Source: Ectocarpus siliculosus | Lineage: Eukaryota > Sar > Phaeophyceae > Ectocarpales > Ectocarpaceae | Assembly: GCA_000310025.1 (NCBI GenBank) | Contig: FN649735.1 | Span: 1,134,297 to 1,198,296, forward strand | Length of the DNA: 64,000 bases | Reading direction: 5' to 3' | Shown here: piece after piece, positions 32,301 to 47,300 of the stretch | Position numbering within the stretch: position 1 is the first letter of the stretch | Layout of the letters: each line of letters starts with the position of its first letter | The notes under the pieces: generated by a model | What the model was told of the DNA's origin: nothing | The model's input: only the letters and a program-made list of their open reading frames with translations | The model's database searches: none | Made by a program: the position numbers and the translations under genes

Positions 32301-35300
32301 GTCCCGGCTTTGTAGGGATGCGAGGTCAATGGTCTAACGACTTACGGCACGCAAGACCCCCCCCCCCCTACTGTAGAGCCTATAATAGTGCGCTAAACTA
32401 TTTTGGTTTACGACGGAGCTTCCGAGAGAGTGAAAAGTACCTCCTTGTGTTTTATATATTGCTTGTCCCTTGCTACTGTAGATAAGTCAAGCGTACATCG
32501 TGGTCGTTTTCGTCACGGGCAAGGAGGAACGCTTCACCCGATGAAGTAGAGGTAACAACTTGAAGAGCATCTCCTGGTTTGCGTTTTCTTCAAACCAGAC
32601 AACAAAACTCGTCGTCGGCCCACAGCAGCAACGAGAGAAACATTCGAAGACATGCATCATGGCAACTCGTGCGGCGAGCTGGAGAATCTTTGTCCGCTGT
32701 TTGTATGATAAAACTGCCGGAAAGTCGGGATTGGAGTTGCACAATCGTGGTAGAAAGAGGGGCAAAGCCGAGAAGTAGGAGAGCAAGACAGGAGGAATGA
32801 CCATGGCTTGCACCGTTCTTGTCCAATCCTCAAAAGACTCTGAATAGTTTGTGAGCTGTTTTCTGAGGTTACGGAGAGAAAGGAGCACGCACGACTCCAA
32901 CGCCCAGATCCTCGAACGAACGAGGACACTCCTATATACGAACACACAGAAGTCGATACAAGCCCAAAAACTGTAACTACATATGCTGATGTCAGAATTC
33001 GTGGCATCGTGTGTTGCGCGCGTCTCCCCCCCTCCCCAACGGAGGGGTAATCTTCCCCTGTTTTGTCGCGCATTTGTTTCTCCATGCCATGTTTTAGCTT
33101 TCAACAAACTGCACCCATGGCAGAGGCATGAGGTTAGGGTTTTGGTTTTGCATTATCCAGGTACACTGTCGTCATTGCAGAGTAGTAGGGTTTGTGTGGG
33201 CGCCCCTCGACAAAGGCGCTCTTTTGGCGCACCGAAACTACTGTAAACGAGAGACTGCAGTTTTCTACGACACCCACACTAAACCTGGTATTGTGGCGTT
33301 TGTTTCTCCTTGAAAGAACGAATAGGCATGCTTCTCGCCCGCCACTGACCATTGACGGTATCACACTCGATTAGGAATTTGGGATCGTCTAGAGGGAAGG
33401 GGGCCAATAACGTCAACCTATCGGCCGGCAAGGAATCAGTGTCGCAAGCGGCTTCGCGAACGGCTGGTAAAACCGCAATAACTTGTACTGGCATATTCCA
33501 AGTAGAGCGAAAACCAATAATTTGTTAGCAACCCCAACCAATATCAGTCAGTGCATAAGATCCACTGATGATGGAGGAGAAAAAAACCAATCGCGCCAAC
33601 CCACCGAGTATGCCAAACTGATGCTGAAAGCGCTTCAATCCCAAACATCCAGAACAGGACGGATGGGATGGTGGAGCTACGACTTACCGCACTCTTCCGT
33701 GTTGTTCGACATATCGCAGTCACCGTCCGCCCTCCAAGAGTCGAAAACACACACTGACGTGCACGTTGAATCTGGGTCGATGCAATCGTATCGTTCCTCT
33801 CCGCAGTGCTCTGCAGCGTCGGCATCGGTGTTGTCCTCACAATCGCATTCGCAACAGTCCCCACCGTCGTACTCTGAGTTTTGGAGCCAAAGGAGGTATC
33901 AAGCACAACATTTGTCGTCGACGTTCATTGAACGCCTTCTTGTGATTTGACCATCCCCTATGTAGAATGCGCAAACGTCAAGTCGTTGCGCGTGGAATAA
34001 TCGTACGACCTAACCATGCTAATATCTCTTGCACTAACCATGCTAATATCTCTTGCACTGTGCATGCCAAGCGTACACCGCCTAGGTGCACGTCACAGAT
34101 CCGTGCCATAGCTGCGGCTGGTGTTGGAATGGTTTCGAAACACGTGAAGCATACATGCACACGAACAGTCCAAAATGAAAAAAATGTGCACTCGACTTCT
34201 GCAGTGGGTATACTCGCTCCTCCCACACCGCCCTGAAAGTGCGATGTTCATTGGAGACTACTGTACATGCAAATCAAGGGCGACCACACGATTCTGTGCC
34301 TGTTATGACAACACTCCAAAACCATATTTATCATACCACATGTGGCAATATTGTTGTCCCTGTCGCAAACGCCGTCCCCAATGGCATCCAGGTCGCAGGC
34401 CAGAACGGTAGCGGACCCATCGATGTCGTCGTCGTCAACGCATGTGCTGCCAGGGTCGATACAAGCGTAGCGGTTTTCCTCGCCGCAGAGTGCTACGGTC
34501 GCGGTGTCGTTGTGCGCCATACAGTCACACTCGCAGCAGTCGCCCCCGTCGTACCCTTGGATTATTAGGCCGAATCAAGGCATCGGGCGGGAAGGAAGCA
34601 GTCGTTCAGGATGACAGAAAAACAAAACCTCTTATTGCAGAGGTGGCCCCTATTTTGGAAATCAAGATCGCACCTACAAGGCAGAGAATGTGCAAAATAC
34701 TCGGAGTTTCTGTCGCGGGATAGATTCGCTGTTTCTCTAGTCTGCTATGCATTTCTCACCCTTGCTGCGGCCCCATCGCACTCCGTTTTGAACAAAGAAG
34801 CCCGTGCCACTATGCTAAGTCAAAATGGGTCAAGATGCGAAACCTACGGTAGTGATGAATGCCACATCGAAGAAGGATTTGTCATGTGCAGCACCACTGG
34901 CTCACTCACTCTGTTGCAGGTACCATTCATTCTTAATAGTGTGCTGTTTACTACTCGTGTTGTTTCAGACGAATCAAAACGTTCCATCATGCGCCATTCG
35001 TGTCACAGTCGTCAAATGGATTTGTTTGCAACAACTCAAACAGATGAAAAGTACAGAAAGTAGAGCACACCAGAGGGAAATGTAGGAAACGCGTGGTCCA
35101 ATTGAACAGGCAGGGGCATGTGACTGGGTGGTGCTTGTTACTGATTGAAATTCTCTGGGAGGAGTTGACCACGCGAGAAAATTTTCTTGTTTTCAAGATG
35201 AGGAGATACCATGTGAAGAATGGACAGACAGGTTGGTTCGGTTCTCGTTTCGCAGATACGGCTCACCGCACTCATCGCTGTTGTTGCTGGAGTCACAGGT

Positions 35301-38300
35301 GCCGTCCCCTGACGTCTCATCGTCACAGGTGCTGGCGGCCGTCTCGACCATGCATGCGTTCGGATCTATGCAGGTGGACAGTTCTTGGTCACAGTCGCAA
35401 CAATCACCCCCGTCGTATCCTACGCAAAAATTGGAAAGCGCGGGAAAGGGAATGAGCATGCTTGTATCGAGGAGAAGTACATACTACGTGATGATTGGAG
35501 TCATGGCGTGTTTACATACTTGAAAGCTGCTCCGCATTGGATGGGTGAGTGGCTCTAGAGGGGAACACGTTCAGGGAAAGGGGAGCGATCGGCTATTTGG
35601 GACCCAACCGGGCGAGAGGGGAACGAAGTGTAGCATGGGGCAAACAGCGGACGCAAGACGAGTAACTTGTACATTGTCTATTCTTCAAGCGGTGAATGCA
35701 GCGGGCAGCTCCAGTGTGATTCACTGGCGACCAAAATGCTCGCAGGACTCGCTATTTGAATGTCATCGAAACAGTGGAGCGCTAGTTGAAACTATTACTA
35801 TGTGAGTGAGGCCGTGAAACCTCTTTGTCATCGCCGGCTACGTTGACAGAATTCTGGGAAAATTATGGCTAAAATTTTCCTGGAAGTTTGCACACAAGAC
35901 TTGAGATACGTGACTCAAAACGAAAATCGAGAAACGGTGATGATCTCGTTGATATCGCCCAGTCTGTAGGGGCAGAATTTGTTTAACATCTGAAACTTTA
36001 CGCCAACAACAATTCGCCAGGGCGCACACAAAGAATGAATCCCACCAATGACCGCGGCCGTTCTCACGGCAAAGTGACGCTTCAGCTCACCACGTCCGAA
36101 GAAAAAGGGTATGCGTAAACACGTTTGCTTAGGGTTATTCACTGTGTGGAACCGCACCGCGGTGCGGTTTTTTGTATCTTGACATGGTGCGGTGCGGTTT
36201 TTTTCATCTCGATATTTGACGGTGCGGTGCGGTTTTATCATGTCACGGTGCGGTGCGGTGCGGTTTTACCATCTCCAAGTTCGACGGTGCGGTACGGTTT
36301 TTTCATCTCGAAATTTGACGGTGCGGTGCGGTGCGGTTCACCGCTGCACGTTTTTTTTACGGTGCGGTTTTTGTGAAAAAATGACGGGGTCTCCATGATT
36401 TTTGTTTTCCGATTTTGTTTTTTCGTGGAATGCGTTAGGTTTAGTCCATGGAAATGAGGCCGACACGACAAATCCCGCGGCCTGCGGTCAGAAAACCCGA
36501 AAACCCCAGACAAAGGAGCTACTGATCATTTTCTTCATTTTCCCTGTCACCGTACGTTCCTACAACACGTATCAACAGCAGCTGCTACATTCCTCACTAC
36601 CTTCTATTTCCTCTCCCTACCAGCACCACCAGGCGGCTCATGCTCGCCACTGGCTACAACCCGCGAATGCGTTGACGACGGTGCGTTGCACGCTGCGAAC
36701 CGTCTTCGGGGGGTGCCCCCAGTATGCGCGGCATCAGCAGCACCAGCAGCCGCGGTAGAACCACCTCTGCAAGAGGCTGGTAGCCATCGTCAGGGGGTCA
36801 CTCCATCAGAGATGGGCGGCGTTGTGCGCGGAGCGTATCGCAGCCGTGGCGGTGTGTGTGTGTGGTGTGGGGACACGGTGTTGCGTGTGTGCTGGTTCAA
36901 AAAAAAGAAGATCAATGTTCCATGTTCCTGGTGTGTGTCTGCACGACAAAACCGTGCCTTACCTGCGGTTTTCACAGCGGTTTACTGCGTTTCTTATCGG
37001 GGTGTACTGCGGTGTTGGCTACGGGGTAGGACAAACCGCACCGTAATAAACCGCAACTACGTTTATTTGTGAATCCTTACGGTGCGGTGTGGTGCGTTTT
37101 TTTTCGTCTCGAAATATGACGGTGCGGTGCGGTGCGGTTTTGTGCATCTCGATATTTGACGGTGCGGTGCGGTGCGGTTAAACCGCACCGCACCGCACCT
37201 TCGAGAAAAACCGCACCGTGAACATCCCTGAGATAAATGAATAGAAATGAGCTCTGTGGCATGGTGTGTGGGGGGGGGGGTGACGAGCTTCCGGCTATCA
37301 TGTCGGGCGTGACCCTCAATTTTTTGGAGTGCAAAAACCTATTCCGAGGCCGTGTCGGCCCCCTACTGCTGAGGATGACTACTGCTATCGATACGTTTCG
37401 AAGCAAGAGTTGCAACACAACACACGCTATCGTTTCTCGGTGAACAGCCACGGTCTTTCGTTGGTGTTGCACAAGACACGTCAAACAAACGGCGCTCTAT
37501 GTACAGTTCTAGTACGGCCACCCATCCCCGTTCGAAGAAAATGTACCATCGCCTTTGCTGGTGCAGTTGTGTAGAGAATCGGCAGCCAAAATCCGTTTTT
37601 TCGAGGTGTCGAACAAGATCGGTGCGCACGCGCTCTGCGGTGTGTTCCATGGAATGTTTGGGATTGATTGCCGCCTCAGACACTGGGTCTTTGCGAGATT
37701 TTGGGATTAGCAACTGACACGAAGACAACAACAACAACAAATGTAGTTCAAGGAATGTGCATGTACATTCATGCACAGACTGAAAACGCGCGTGATGTTT
37801 GAGCTGACCGGTCGATGAGGATCTGACATAACACGCATTACCTGTGGGCAATCTGCCGCACTACTGGTAGTGTCGTTAAACTGCCCACATGTGCACTTCA
37901 AGGACTGCCCATGGTGTGCCCATGGGCGGCCCATGAACTGCACACGAAGTGCCTACCGTGGGCGTTTCAACCTACTGTAGAACTTCGCCACCGGCTTTAA
38001 ACCTACGTAAAACTTTGCCACCGGCACTCCAACCATCTGTAGAACTTGGCCACCCAGCGCTAACCTACCACGTGAAGCGTAGGCTTGGGGTTAGGGTTAG
38101 CGTTATGGTCATTAGCCGTTATTTTGCCCCTTCCAAAGCAGATAAGCTATTGTTTAGGAGTGCACTGGTTCCGGTGAAAGGCGACTACAGTACACACCAT
38201 GGAGATTCTAAACTACTACACGGGTGGCCAACAGACCGGGTTGTAAGGGCACTTTTGCCAACCTGAATCGAGATTTATTTTGGCACGAGTTGCAACCTCC

Positions 38301-41300
38301 CCACCTTGGGTAATCCTTGCAATGCAACGATGGCCAGGTTGTGCAAGGTATACATTTCTTGGAGGTTGCGCGTTGTTTGCAAGCCGGATAGGGGGCGGTT
38401 GCCGATGGTAGTGCAAGGTGTACCCTTTCTTGGTGGTTGGTGCGCTATTACAAGTCGGATAGGAGGCAGGTTGCCGATGGTAGTACAAGGTGTACCCTTT
38501 CTTGGTGGTTGGTTCACTGCTAACAAGCTGGATTGGGGTCAAGCTGTCGATGGCGGCGCAAGGTGTACCATTTCTTGTGGTTGGTGCACTGCTTACAAGC
38601 TGGACAGCGGGCAGGCTGCCGATGGCAGCGCAAGGTGTACCCTTTCTTGGAGGTTGGCGCGCCATGCACAAGTCGGTTAGGGGGGAGGTTGCCCATGGTA
38701 TGACAAGGTGTACCCTTTTTTGCAGGTTGGCGCGCTTCGCACAAGCCGGTTGGGGGGCAGGTTGCCGGTAATCGTGCAAGGTGTACCCTCTCTTGCAAGT
38801 TGGCGCGTTGCGCACAAGCCGGTAGGGGGCAGGTTGCGTATTGCAATACGTACCCTCTCATAGAGGTTGCGCAAGATGCGGCCGGTCTACAACAAACAGC
38901 AGTGCTCAACACCGTAGTGGCGGGTTCATTTCCCCTGCAATACGTTTTTTGTTCATGTTACATTTTTTTTTTCGCCCCCTGAATTCTATTTTATCGTCGG
39001 TACATTCCCGAGCAAACTCCTGAAACAACGACATCCCGTGCCCATGCATCATACGCATGTTGCCAGCTCTAGCTTAAACCCATCTCCGCCCGCGGCTTAT
39101 CATCTCGACCCAGGGTCGTCAACATCCAAAGTTGCACGAGATGTAAGCGAGAACCATAAAAGGTACACTTCAAATTTAAACAATACACACATACCCTTTC
39201 GAACGTCGTTCTGTGTATTGGATGTCCCCCCACAACAACAGCATGCCCTGGCCCATGACCGTCAGCGACGTCGATCATGGAGACGACCCACAATCCCCGC
39301 AATAAACTACCTTTGTTGTGAGGAAGCACAACTCAGCCGGAGGCAACAGCTACACGTAGCGGCAGCAGTGTTGTCCAAACGCACAGGTAGAAACGACCGT
39401 ATCTCCCGACACGAAACACAGACCCCCCCCCACCCGGCCGTCCCAAATTATACAACCAACTCTAGTCAAGAAAAAACGTCACTGCCTGAGACGGAGCCAG
39501 CTGCGACAGCGGTGTCCTCCAAAAACCATGCAGAGACTGCAGAAATAGACCTCTCTACTTTCCCAACACCATCGAAACAACTCCCCCCTCCCCTCCCCCA
39601 AAAAATCTACAATTCGCACGAACAAAAAAGGGCGCGGACGAAGCCAAGAGGTTGCAGCGACAGGTTCCAAACGCCCTTGCAGACACAGTAAGAAAACACC
39701 TGGCTCTCATCCCGCGCCAGGCGCCCTGATGCACCAGCGAGAGCAACAAGCGTATCATAGCACCATATGATTAAAAAAAAAGCTGTGAGACATGGCGAGC
39801 GGGATATTTCTTCGCCTCCTCCGTCAAAGCTTCCACCCGTTGTGAACGTCATGAGGACCCGAGGAAACGCTTTGAACGATTCTGCAGCGGAGGCCCCGGC
39901 GACTCGACCTGGAGGTTACCGATCAGCAGCGAAATAATATTGAAGTGTGAGAGGAGGGTAAAAGTGGGCGTTCGAGAAATGGAGGGCATGCTCTCCCCCT
40001 TTGCTGCAGTATAGTTCTTGGTATAGCTGACAGATGTACGTTGTCAACAATAATGTTTGCAAGCAGGCATGGGAGGGGGGACACAAACCGACAGCATAAC
40101 CGCAGGTCGTAGAATACGTCAGAGACGAGGATAAGCTACGCACCCCGGAGAACTACTTCGAAGGGAGGCGAGTTACATTCAAACATCAGGGGTCGCCAAC
40201 GGACACGCTGGGATGAGGAAGGGTGTACATTATAGGGAGCCGCAGGCATAACTGATGCACGACAAGAAACACGCAAGCATCCAACATCATCGCAGGCAGA
40301 GCGAAAGAGGCAGCAAGAGGGGCGCGATTTTTGGAAAGGACAAGACATATGACATACCTTGTCAATACGGTTTAGGTGTCCGCCAAGGTTTTGTAGCCAG
40401 CGTAGTCATCAAGACCATCGCTTTTCTCGCTCGGAGACGAAGAACATCCCCGTCTCCATCTTTAGTTTACCCTCCACCCCCATCCGCCCCTGGGTCACCT
40501 CCACCTCCTGCCCCCTCGTCCGCGAACAAGCACGGCTTGAGGTAGCGCTTAGCATCTTCCTGACGATCAATACTCTCGGTGGAGAGGATCGGCCCAACGT
40601 ATTCCAAAGCGAACCGCATAAAGCTATCCTAGGACCTGAGACACGAAACAAAGAACAAATAGCGTTCCATGTGAACGTCAGTTTGTTTGACGTCACGGAT
40701 TCATACATAAATAGCTTGCGACAAACCACCAGCGCGTCGACTGCCTAGAAGCAACTTCAGGGGACGCTGAAAATGTGGGAAAATTATTCAAAAGGCTGGA
40801 AACGCGTCGGGAACAAAATAAACGAGAGTGTTAGACGTTCGGCAGAGCTTGCACGTCCAGTGAGCGCTTATCGGCCTGACAAATTGCCGGCAGTACACCA
40901 GGGGAGATAGGGATAGAAGAAAACGCTAAAGACAACAAAAACCCTCAGCCCCATAGAGCTTAGTTCACATATCAACAAAGGCAACGTACATGTCGCTGAT
41001 GACGTCCAAGGTTTTTCACGGCCGCCGCCCTTCGCAGCAAACGCCTTTTCGAAAAAGCCTCGCACACGGGGAAGGTACGGCAATACCGTCGTGGTCGGGG
41101 TCGCTCTAGTTTCCGAAGTGTAGCCTGTAGTGCCCATCCTCGTCTTGATATCCGTGAGGACGTACTGCTCGAGCACCTTCGAACGATGCCAATCCATACC
41201 GTGAGGGGGGAGGGAGTGGTGCTGAGCGGGCAAGGGGCTGGATGGATGGGTGCACCAGAGCAAGGGACAGTAGATGGCCTGGAATTTGCGCCGGAAACAG

Positions 41301-44300
41301 CAAGCAGGAGGGCGAACTGGACATCAGCTATCCTCGCTGTAAAAACGTGCATGGGGATTAATAAGTTCAAGCGTCATAACCACAGGGAAGCGGCGTTAAC
41401 ATTTCAAGGACAATAACTCTTCGTCCCCGGCGCTGTTGCTTGGCATCATGAGATGTTGGCTAATTGCACACTATCGGTTCACCTTGCGACGTCCCTCTGT
41501 CTTGCACTATAGGCTAACGCTACAACATGTGAGACCCTCAAACCAACAGCAGTACCGGTGCGCGTGCGTCAAAATTCTCTACTCCTTCCACAAGCAATGC
41601 ATCGCGAGGAATAGCTGCCTGCAGGTCCCCCCGTTCCTTCCTATTGTATGCATACGCTTTGGTTGAGTCTCATAAATGAACGAATGAACAGCTCTCGAAA
41701 GAAGGTATTCCATCGTTCCCTCCGTGCAAATTCAAATAGGAGCGATTTACTCAAAACTTGCGTGGAGCTATGCCGGAGTGATCGACGATGTTATGCACGA
41801 CTCTGACAGCAGGTGCCGTAGCAGACCTTCATCGGTTCTCGGTGGACAGAGGTGTTGCGGGTCGGACATGAACTTTCCATCATACTCAAATCACTGGGCA
41901 CCATTTCTGAACAAAATCTCGCATTTACTCCGGAGAGTTCACTTAACCCGACCGTACCTGAGCTATGGGGTGGTGCGCTTGCATCGGTGGACCTGATTGA
42001 AAGTCACGCTCTGCATGGCCTCTTCCTCTGACACGGCAATGCCGTGGTTGGCTGTCCCTAGAACGTGCGAGAACATGACGGTACCAAGCCCACTCATGGC
42101 GGTATCCGCCTACATAGTACGATAGAAGGGGGGGGGGGGGAGAGTGGGTGAGACGCAATATATGAAGACGCACATGCATATCCCTTCGCTCTGCTATGCA
42201 TACTACTGGTGACCTCTTCGTTTCGCATCAGTGGCGCGGCATGGGGGGACCCGCTGCGACCGCCTTTTCTCAGTTGTTGCTGTTGCTGACATCGAAAGAA
42301 AAAACTTTCCGATCTCTGACACGCCATATTTCTCAGAAGTTTACTCGGTATTCTGTATTTTACGGCCAATGATGTTTTCAAAGGGGTACATCGAAATCCC
42401 GGATGAAAAAGAAAGAGAAAAAAAGGGTGGTGGGAAGAAAAAATATGGCGCAGAGGAGAATCGAATCCACTGATCTCACAGCACAGCAGTTGCATAAGAT
42501 ACCACGCCCCCTGGACCAGTTTCCAAAGCCTGATTATTCCACACCATAAGGAGTGGCGAGGCCAGAAATGGCTGCATTGGAACTGTCTCGTGGAGAGCTT
42601 TTCGAAAAAGCATTGTTTGATTTTCGGAATCGTCTTCGTCGTGGAACATGATAGGTTGAAACTTGGTTAAGGGAGTGTGGTATCTTGTGCAACCTACGGT
42701 TACCGTTAATTCTTGCTTTGAACGCGATATATTTGCATGCGTGTGAACGACCTGTGTCAATCGAGCAACCCATGTAAAACAATTGGGTGTTGTGAGCGCT
42801 GGGCGTTGGTTGAAGCATGTGGACGGTAGACGCGGTCGATGCTATGCATGTGTGTGGACAGGTCAGATACAGCAGAAATCCGGTGTTGTTACTGTTTCGT
42901 ACGTGCTGTTGAAGAAAACGAGCGCCCCCAAAAAAAACAAAAAAACCGTTGAAAATAACGAAGTGCCTACCCGCCCTCCAAAAAGCTCTTTTATGAGGCT
43001 GGGCGCTTACTGACGCCTCCGGGATAATCCCCGCTCTGTACATGGTGAGGAAGAGCCGCATACACGCAGTAGGTCGAGAGCCGTTGGGTGTGCAGGACCA
43101 ACTGCTGGTGTCTGAGCGTACTTGCATCTACAGCACGTGGAGACTTCGCGCCCTTCCCAACGGGGACATATGCATAGGGATACACAACTACACAACACAC
43201 AATATTCCCTCAATTCATCCTTCTATTGCTATCATCCAGATATCGCTTACCTAGTCAGCAACTGCTGCCGGAATGTCGCTCTCTCTTCTCCACGCGCGCC
43301 GTGTAGAAGCTCGTCTTGCCGCTCTACAGCAGCAGTGTCGTGCGGCGGGTTTAGCTCGCGGTGGTTGCTGTGCCCCGAGTCCGAGCATCTAGAGATAGCA
43401 TAGCTGTTTGCCTTGGTTACGAAAGGAATGACACCATCTTAAGTCGCTATTCGTCTTGGCATGCTGCGGCCTCTGGTCGTCTGTGTCAAGGCTAACTAGA
43501 TCGTCACGCGAGGGCGATGCAGGGCCAAACAAAACCATGCAAACAATTGGGGGCTCGATGGTTCGGATGCCCCCCAACCCCGTCTTCCCATCTGTCTGGC
43601 GATCCAAAACGATATCTGAGAGCTTGTTGTACCTTTTGCACCATGTAGCTGGTACACACAGAGCACTCGTGAATCCCCGCACACACTCACACAAAAGCCC
43701 AAATTGAATAGTGTATGCGTTCATTTAGTACACATTGTGCCAACGTATCCTGGGCTCTTATATCTACATACTGTATCTAGATTTGTTGCGTTTTGTCCTG
43801 CCGGAAAAAAAAAGAAATTGTAGTACACTGAAGCCATTTATTTTGTTTTCTTTCGAATTGCTTCATTATTTCTTCGGTTTCTAGGCTACGTGTTGGGGAG
43901 AGAGACGCACGAAACGCTCATCGTCTCTCCGGCCGCGTTAGCTGCGAAGGCCGGCGTCAACTGTTACAAATCCATCTCTCTCCCCATAAATACTAGCCGG
44001 GGGACTACGACTGCAACCGCAGCAGTCCCAAAACTGGCCAAGTCCTCAAATGGTACACACCATTCTACAACACCCGACTAGATACCGAATACTCCCGAAC
44101 TTATGCCCCCACCTTCGAAAGAAAAGGGATGGGAGGGCGGGATTTTCTAAACTGCCGCCGCTACTGCGTTAGGCGGCTGCTGCTGTCCTTCCGTTGCTTC
44201 ACGCGCTCTGTAGCTCTCACACGTTACCCGACTTTGCTACAGCCCCTGCGTGGACTCGATCACGGAATGACATCCCTACCTATAGACTACAACAATAAAT

Positions 44301-47300
44301 CCAAACACCGTGACCCTGGGTTTCCGATAGAAAATGAAGCCAAATTCTAATTCGACTGTTACAAAATAAACACCAGTTTATTCTATCTGCTCTTCGAACA
44401 AACGTTCCTTTTATTTTGTTTTCTTTCGAATTGCTTCATTATTTCTTCGGTTTCTAGGCTACGTGTTGGGGAGAGAGACGCACGAAACGCTCATCGTCTC
44501 TCCGGCCGCGTTAGCTGCGAAGGCCGGCGTCAACTGTTACAAATCCATCTCTCTCCCCATAAATACTAGCCGGGGGACTACGACTGCAACCGCAGCAGTC
44601 CCAAAACTGACCAAGTCCTCAAATGGTACACACCATTCTACAACACCCACATCGAGGTCAGTTTCTGGACGACTATCGAATAACTCAACTATGCGTTCCC
44701 CATACGGTCCCCTCCCCCGGCTGTCTCGATACGATCCTGCTGCCGTCTGTAAGTTCCGTGACACTCGCCGCGAATCCTCTACATTGTTTCGCGCATACGG
44801 CTTGTAGGCATTCGACCTCCACTTCCCTTCTCTCTGAATCACTCGTTCTGCGATGTCTCCGCCCGATGCAAGAGCCGTCGCGTCTCCAATTCGCAACGAG
44901 TGCAACGCGTACTCCTGGGGGTTACGCCCCGACTTCGCTACCACTTCTCTTACTGCACGGAGGGCAGCACTATACTTCACTACTCTCACTGCTCTTCCAC
45001 TACGGTACGGAGCCAACGGAGCGGAGTCAGGCAACGTCGCATGACACGACAATAGCTCCACCACAAGAGCCACCGCGCCGCCGCGTGCTCTCACACCTGA
45101 CTGCGGTCCGGTGACTTCGTCTCGCGTACGAACCCGTATGTTGCCTTTCTGCTCTTGATCGGCCTTGTGCCCTCTAAACCTCATTTCAACACGGTCTGCT
45201 CTACGACAGTGACTAAAGTCTAGTTGCGTCCCGTCGGCAAACAATGATTTGTCCGCCCTCGTAAGACGGTGTGCCTCATGCACCCTGCCCGCGTCATTCG
45301 CGAACACCTCATCAGACCGTGTGATGAAGAGATAGGACAGGCACAGACACAGCCACATCACTCTGCCCCCTTCCCCCCAGTTCTGCCTTGCGCTTTCCCC
45401 GTCCAGCGGCATACGCCATAACACAGGCAGGCGCACACGGCGTACCGTCCCCATAGCCACGTGGTTCCTCGCCATCCCCCTTAGCGCACATTTCAACATC
45501 GGAGACGACAAGTCTAGCTCGATCGAAGCTTCCAGCCTACAAGTATGAAAATGTTGCACAGCCGTGAGTTTTCCGGATATTGTACTCGCTAGGTTACCCT
45601 CAGACTCGAAACACCAGGCTACGAAGTCTATCAACTCCCACACATGAAGGTCCCTGGCACGTTGCCCTAGAAACTTGGGCTTCTCCGTCAGCCTCCGAAA
45701 CGTGCACCAAGAGTTGAAGCCTGACGTGCAAGTCCTTCTAGACAACTGAGTGCTCGACGAGCTGGATGCCAAGACGTCGGCAACAGAGTCCTGTCCTGCC
45801 TGTCCCAGGTCCTGAACCTGCTGATTGCCCTGGGCCAACCTCGTGTAGACCGGCGTGCTGCCGTTCGATTTGGCCGCATGTGCACTGCCAACCGAGGTAG
45901 GCCCCCCCCGCCACGCGGGAGAGCCCGCACTTCTATTTGTCTTTCTCGTGGGTGAAGAAATCAGCGGCTGTGGGCCTCGCGCCGCCCTCGCCAGCGGCGC
46001 GCGCCTCTCCTCCGCACCCTCCCCCGTTGCCGTGGCCAACGTTGCGACCACGGTCTTCGACCCGGAAGTTTGAGAGCGTGTCGAGCGATGCCGCCACTTT
46101 CTCTGTCACCAGAACGCCTTTGCGAGGCAAGGATTGCCACTTCGGCTCCGACAGTTTTGCAACTGCCGGAGGCCGTCCGAGGATGAGCTGCGCTTTTAGC
46201 CGGCGGAGGTCCCCCTGCATCCGCGCCCTATCCTTTGCCGCAGCCTTAGCAGCCTCGGCGCTGGGTACAGCGGGGGCCCCGAGATGCCGGTGGTGGGGCG
46301 GTTGTGCCCACCAGTTGCACCTCCCCCTAAAGGCCAGGTCCTGCTGCTTGGGTGGCGATCAGGTCGTCGATCGATGCTTGAAGCTACTGGATATCGCCGC
46401 CAGCCTCGTCGCGCTCCCGCTGCAGCTCCTCCCTCAGGCCGTCCACCAGCCCGCGGAGAGGAGCGAGCTCAGTCTCGTCAGCGGGGGGGTCGCCGCGGGT
46501 GCCTGTCCCTGTCCCTCGCGACGAGGATACCGCTCGACGCCTCGCGGAAGTACGTGACCCGCTCCGCGTCGAGGGGCGAGTCGTCGAGCTCGCCACCGAT
46601 CGCGCGGTAGACCTCGTGCGTGGTGTCGAGAGTGTCGCCGCCCGACCTCGCCCTGCTTGCCCGGCCGCAGCCCTGCCGCTCCGCGTGGAGGCCCGTGTCG
46701 GCATCTGGTCGCAGTTGGAGTCGTGTAAGCAGCGAACCGGCGGCAGGCGGCGGGCGAACGTCAGGGCGGCGTTGCGGGAACACTTGTTTTCCTGTTCATC
46801 GTGAGCGTGGTCGATCGCGCGCCTGGATCTGCAGTTAGAGTGCTCTACAAGTTCCTATCTTCGGCGGAAATATCTGACGAGGCTCTGCGTCGGGCCCAGA
46901 ACGACGCGTTGTTATATCACGAGCTTGCGTTGGTTCGTTCTCGACGCCTGTAGATTGAGTGGAGTGATTGTTGCTGCTTACGCTACGGTCAATGGGGGTC
47001 CCGTATCTCGACAATCCCGAATATTCCTCGGCACGTGTTTTGGAGGTGTTGAGTAGAGGCGGGTATTAAAAGGCCACCCGAGTGTTAACGCCCACCTGGC
47101 TTAAAAATTCATATCTTGCCAACAATATCGGGGAATGCCTTTTTTTTTTTCCTTGTTGTCATGGACCATGCCGATCGTTTAAGCGCAAGTTTGCTCCAGC
47201 TGGATAAAAACTGAGCCCTCTACAGCGTTCGGCGCCAAGGTGGCGTACGATATCCCAGCCTTTCTCGATTTATTTATTTTCCAGCCGCTAAGGGCGAATG

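Noticed and set aside
38216-38912. Repetitive 199- and 130-codon minus frames as genes
   Set aside because: Driven by the 72-base satellite; several frames are open equally, with no signal peptide or flanking exon.
42452-42524. tRNA-like sequence on the minus strand (TTCGATT loop, matching GGCGTGG and CTGCGCC ends)
   Set aside because: The acceptor-like ends pair, but the T stem has mismatches and no anticodon stem of proper length forms. At best a decayed tRNA or SINE head.
44842-45114. Plus-strand frames at the recombinase C-terminal half
   Set aside because: Shadows of the minus-strand recombinase.
45937-46557. Plus-strand 206-codon frame
   Set aside because: Antisense of the recombinase element's coding region, low-complexity Ser/Pro/Arg.
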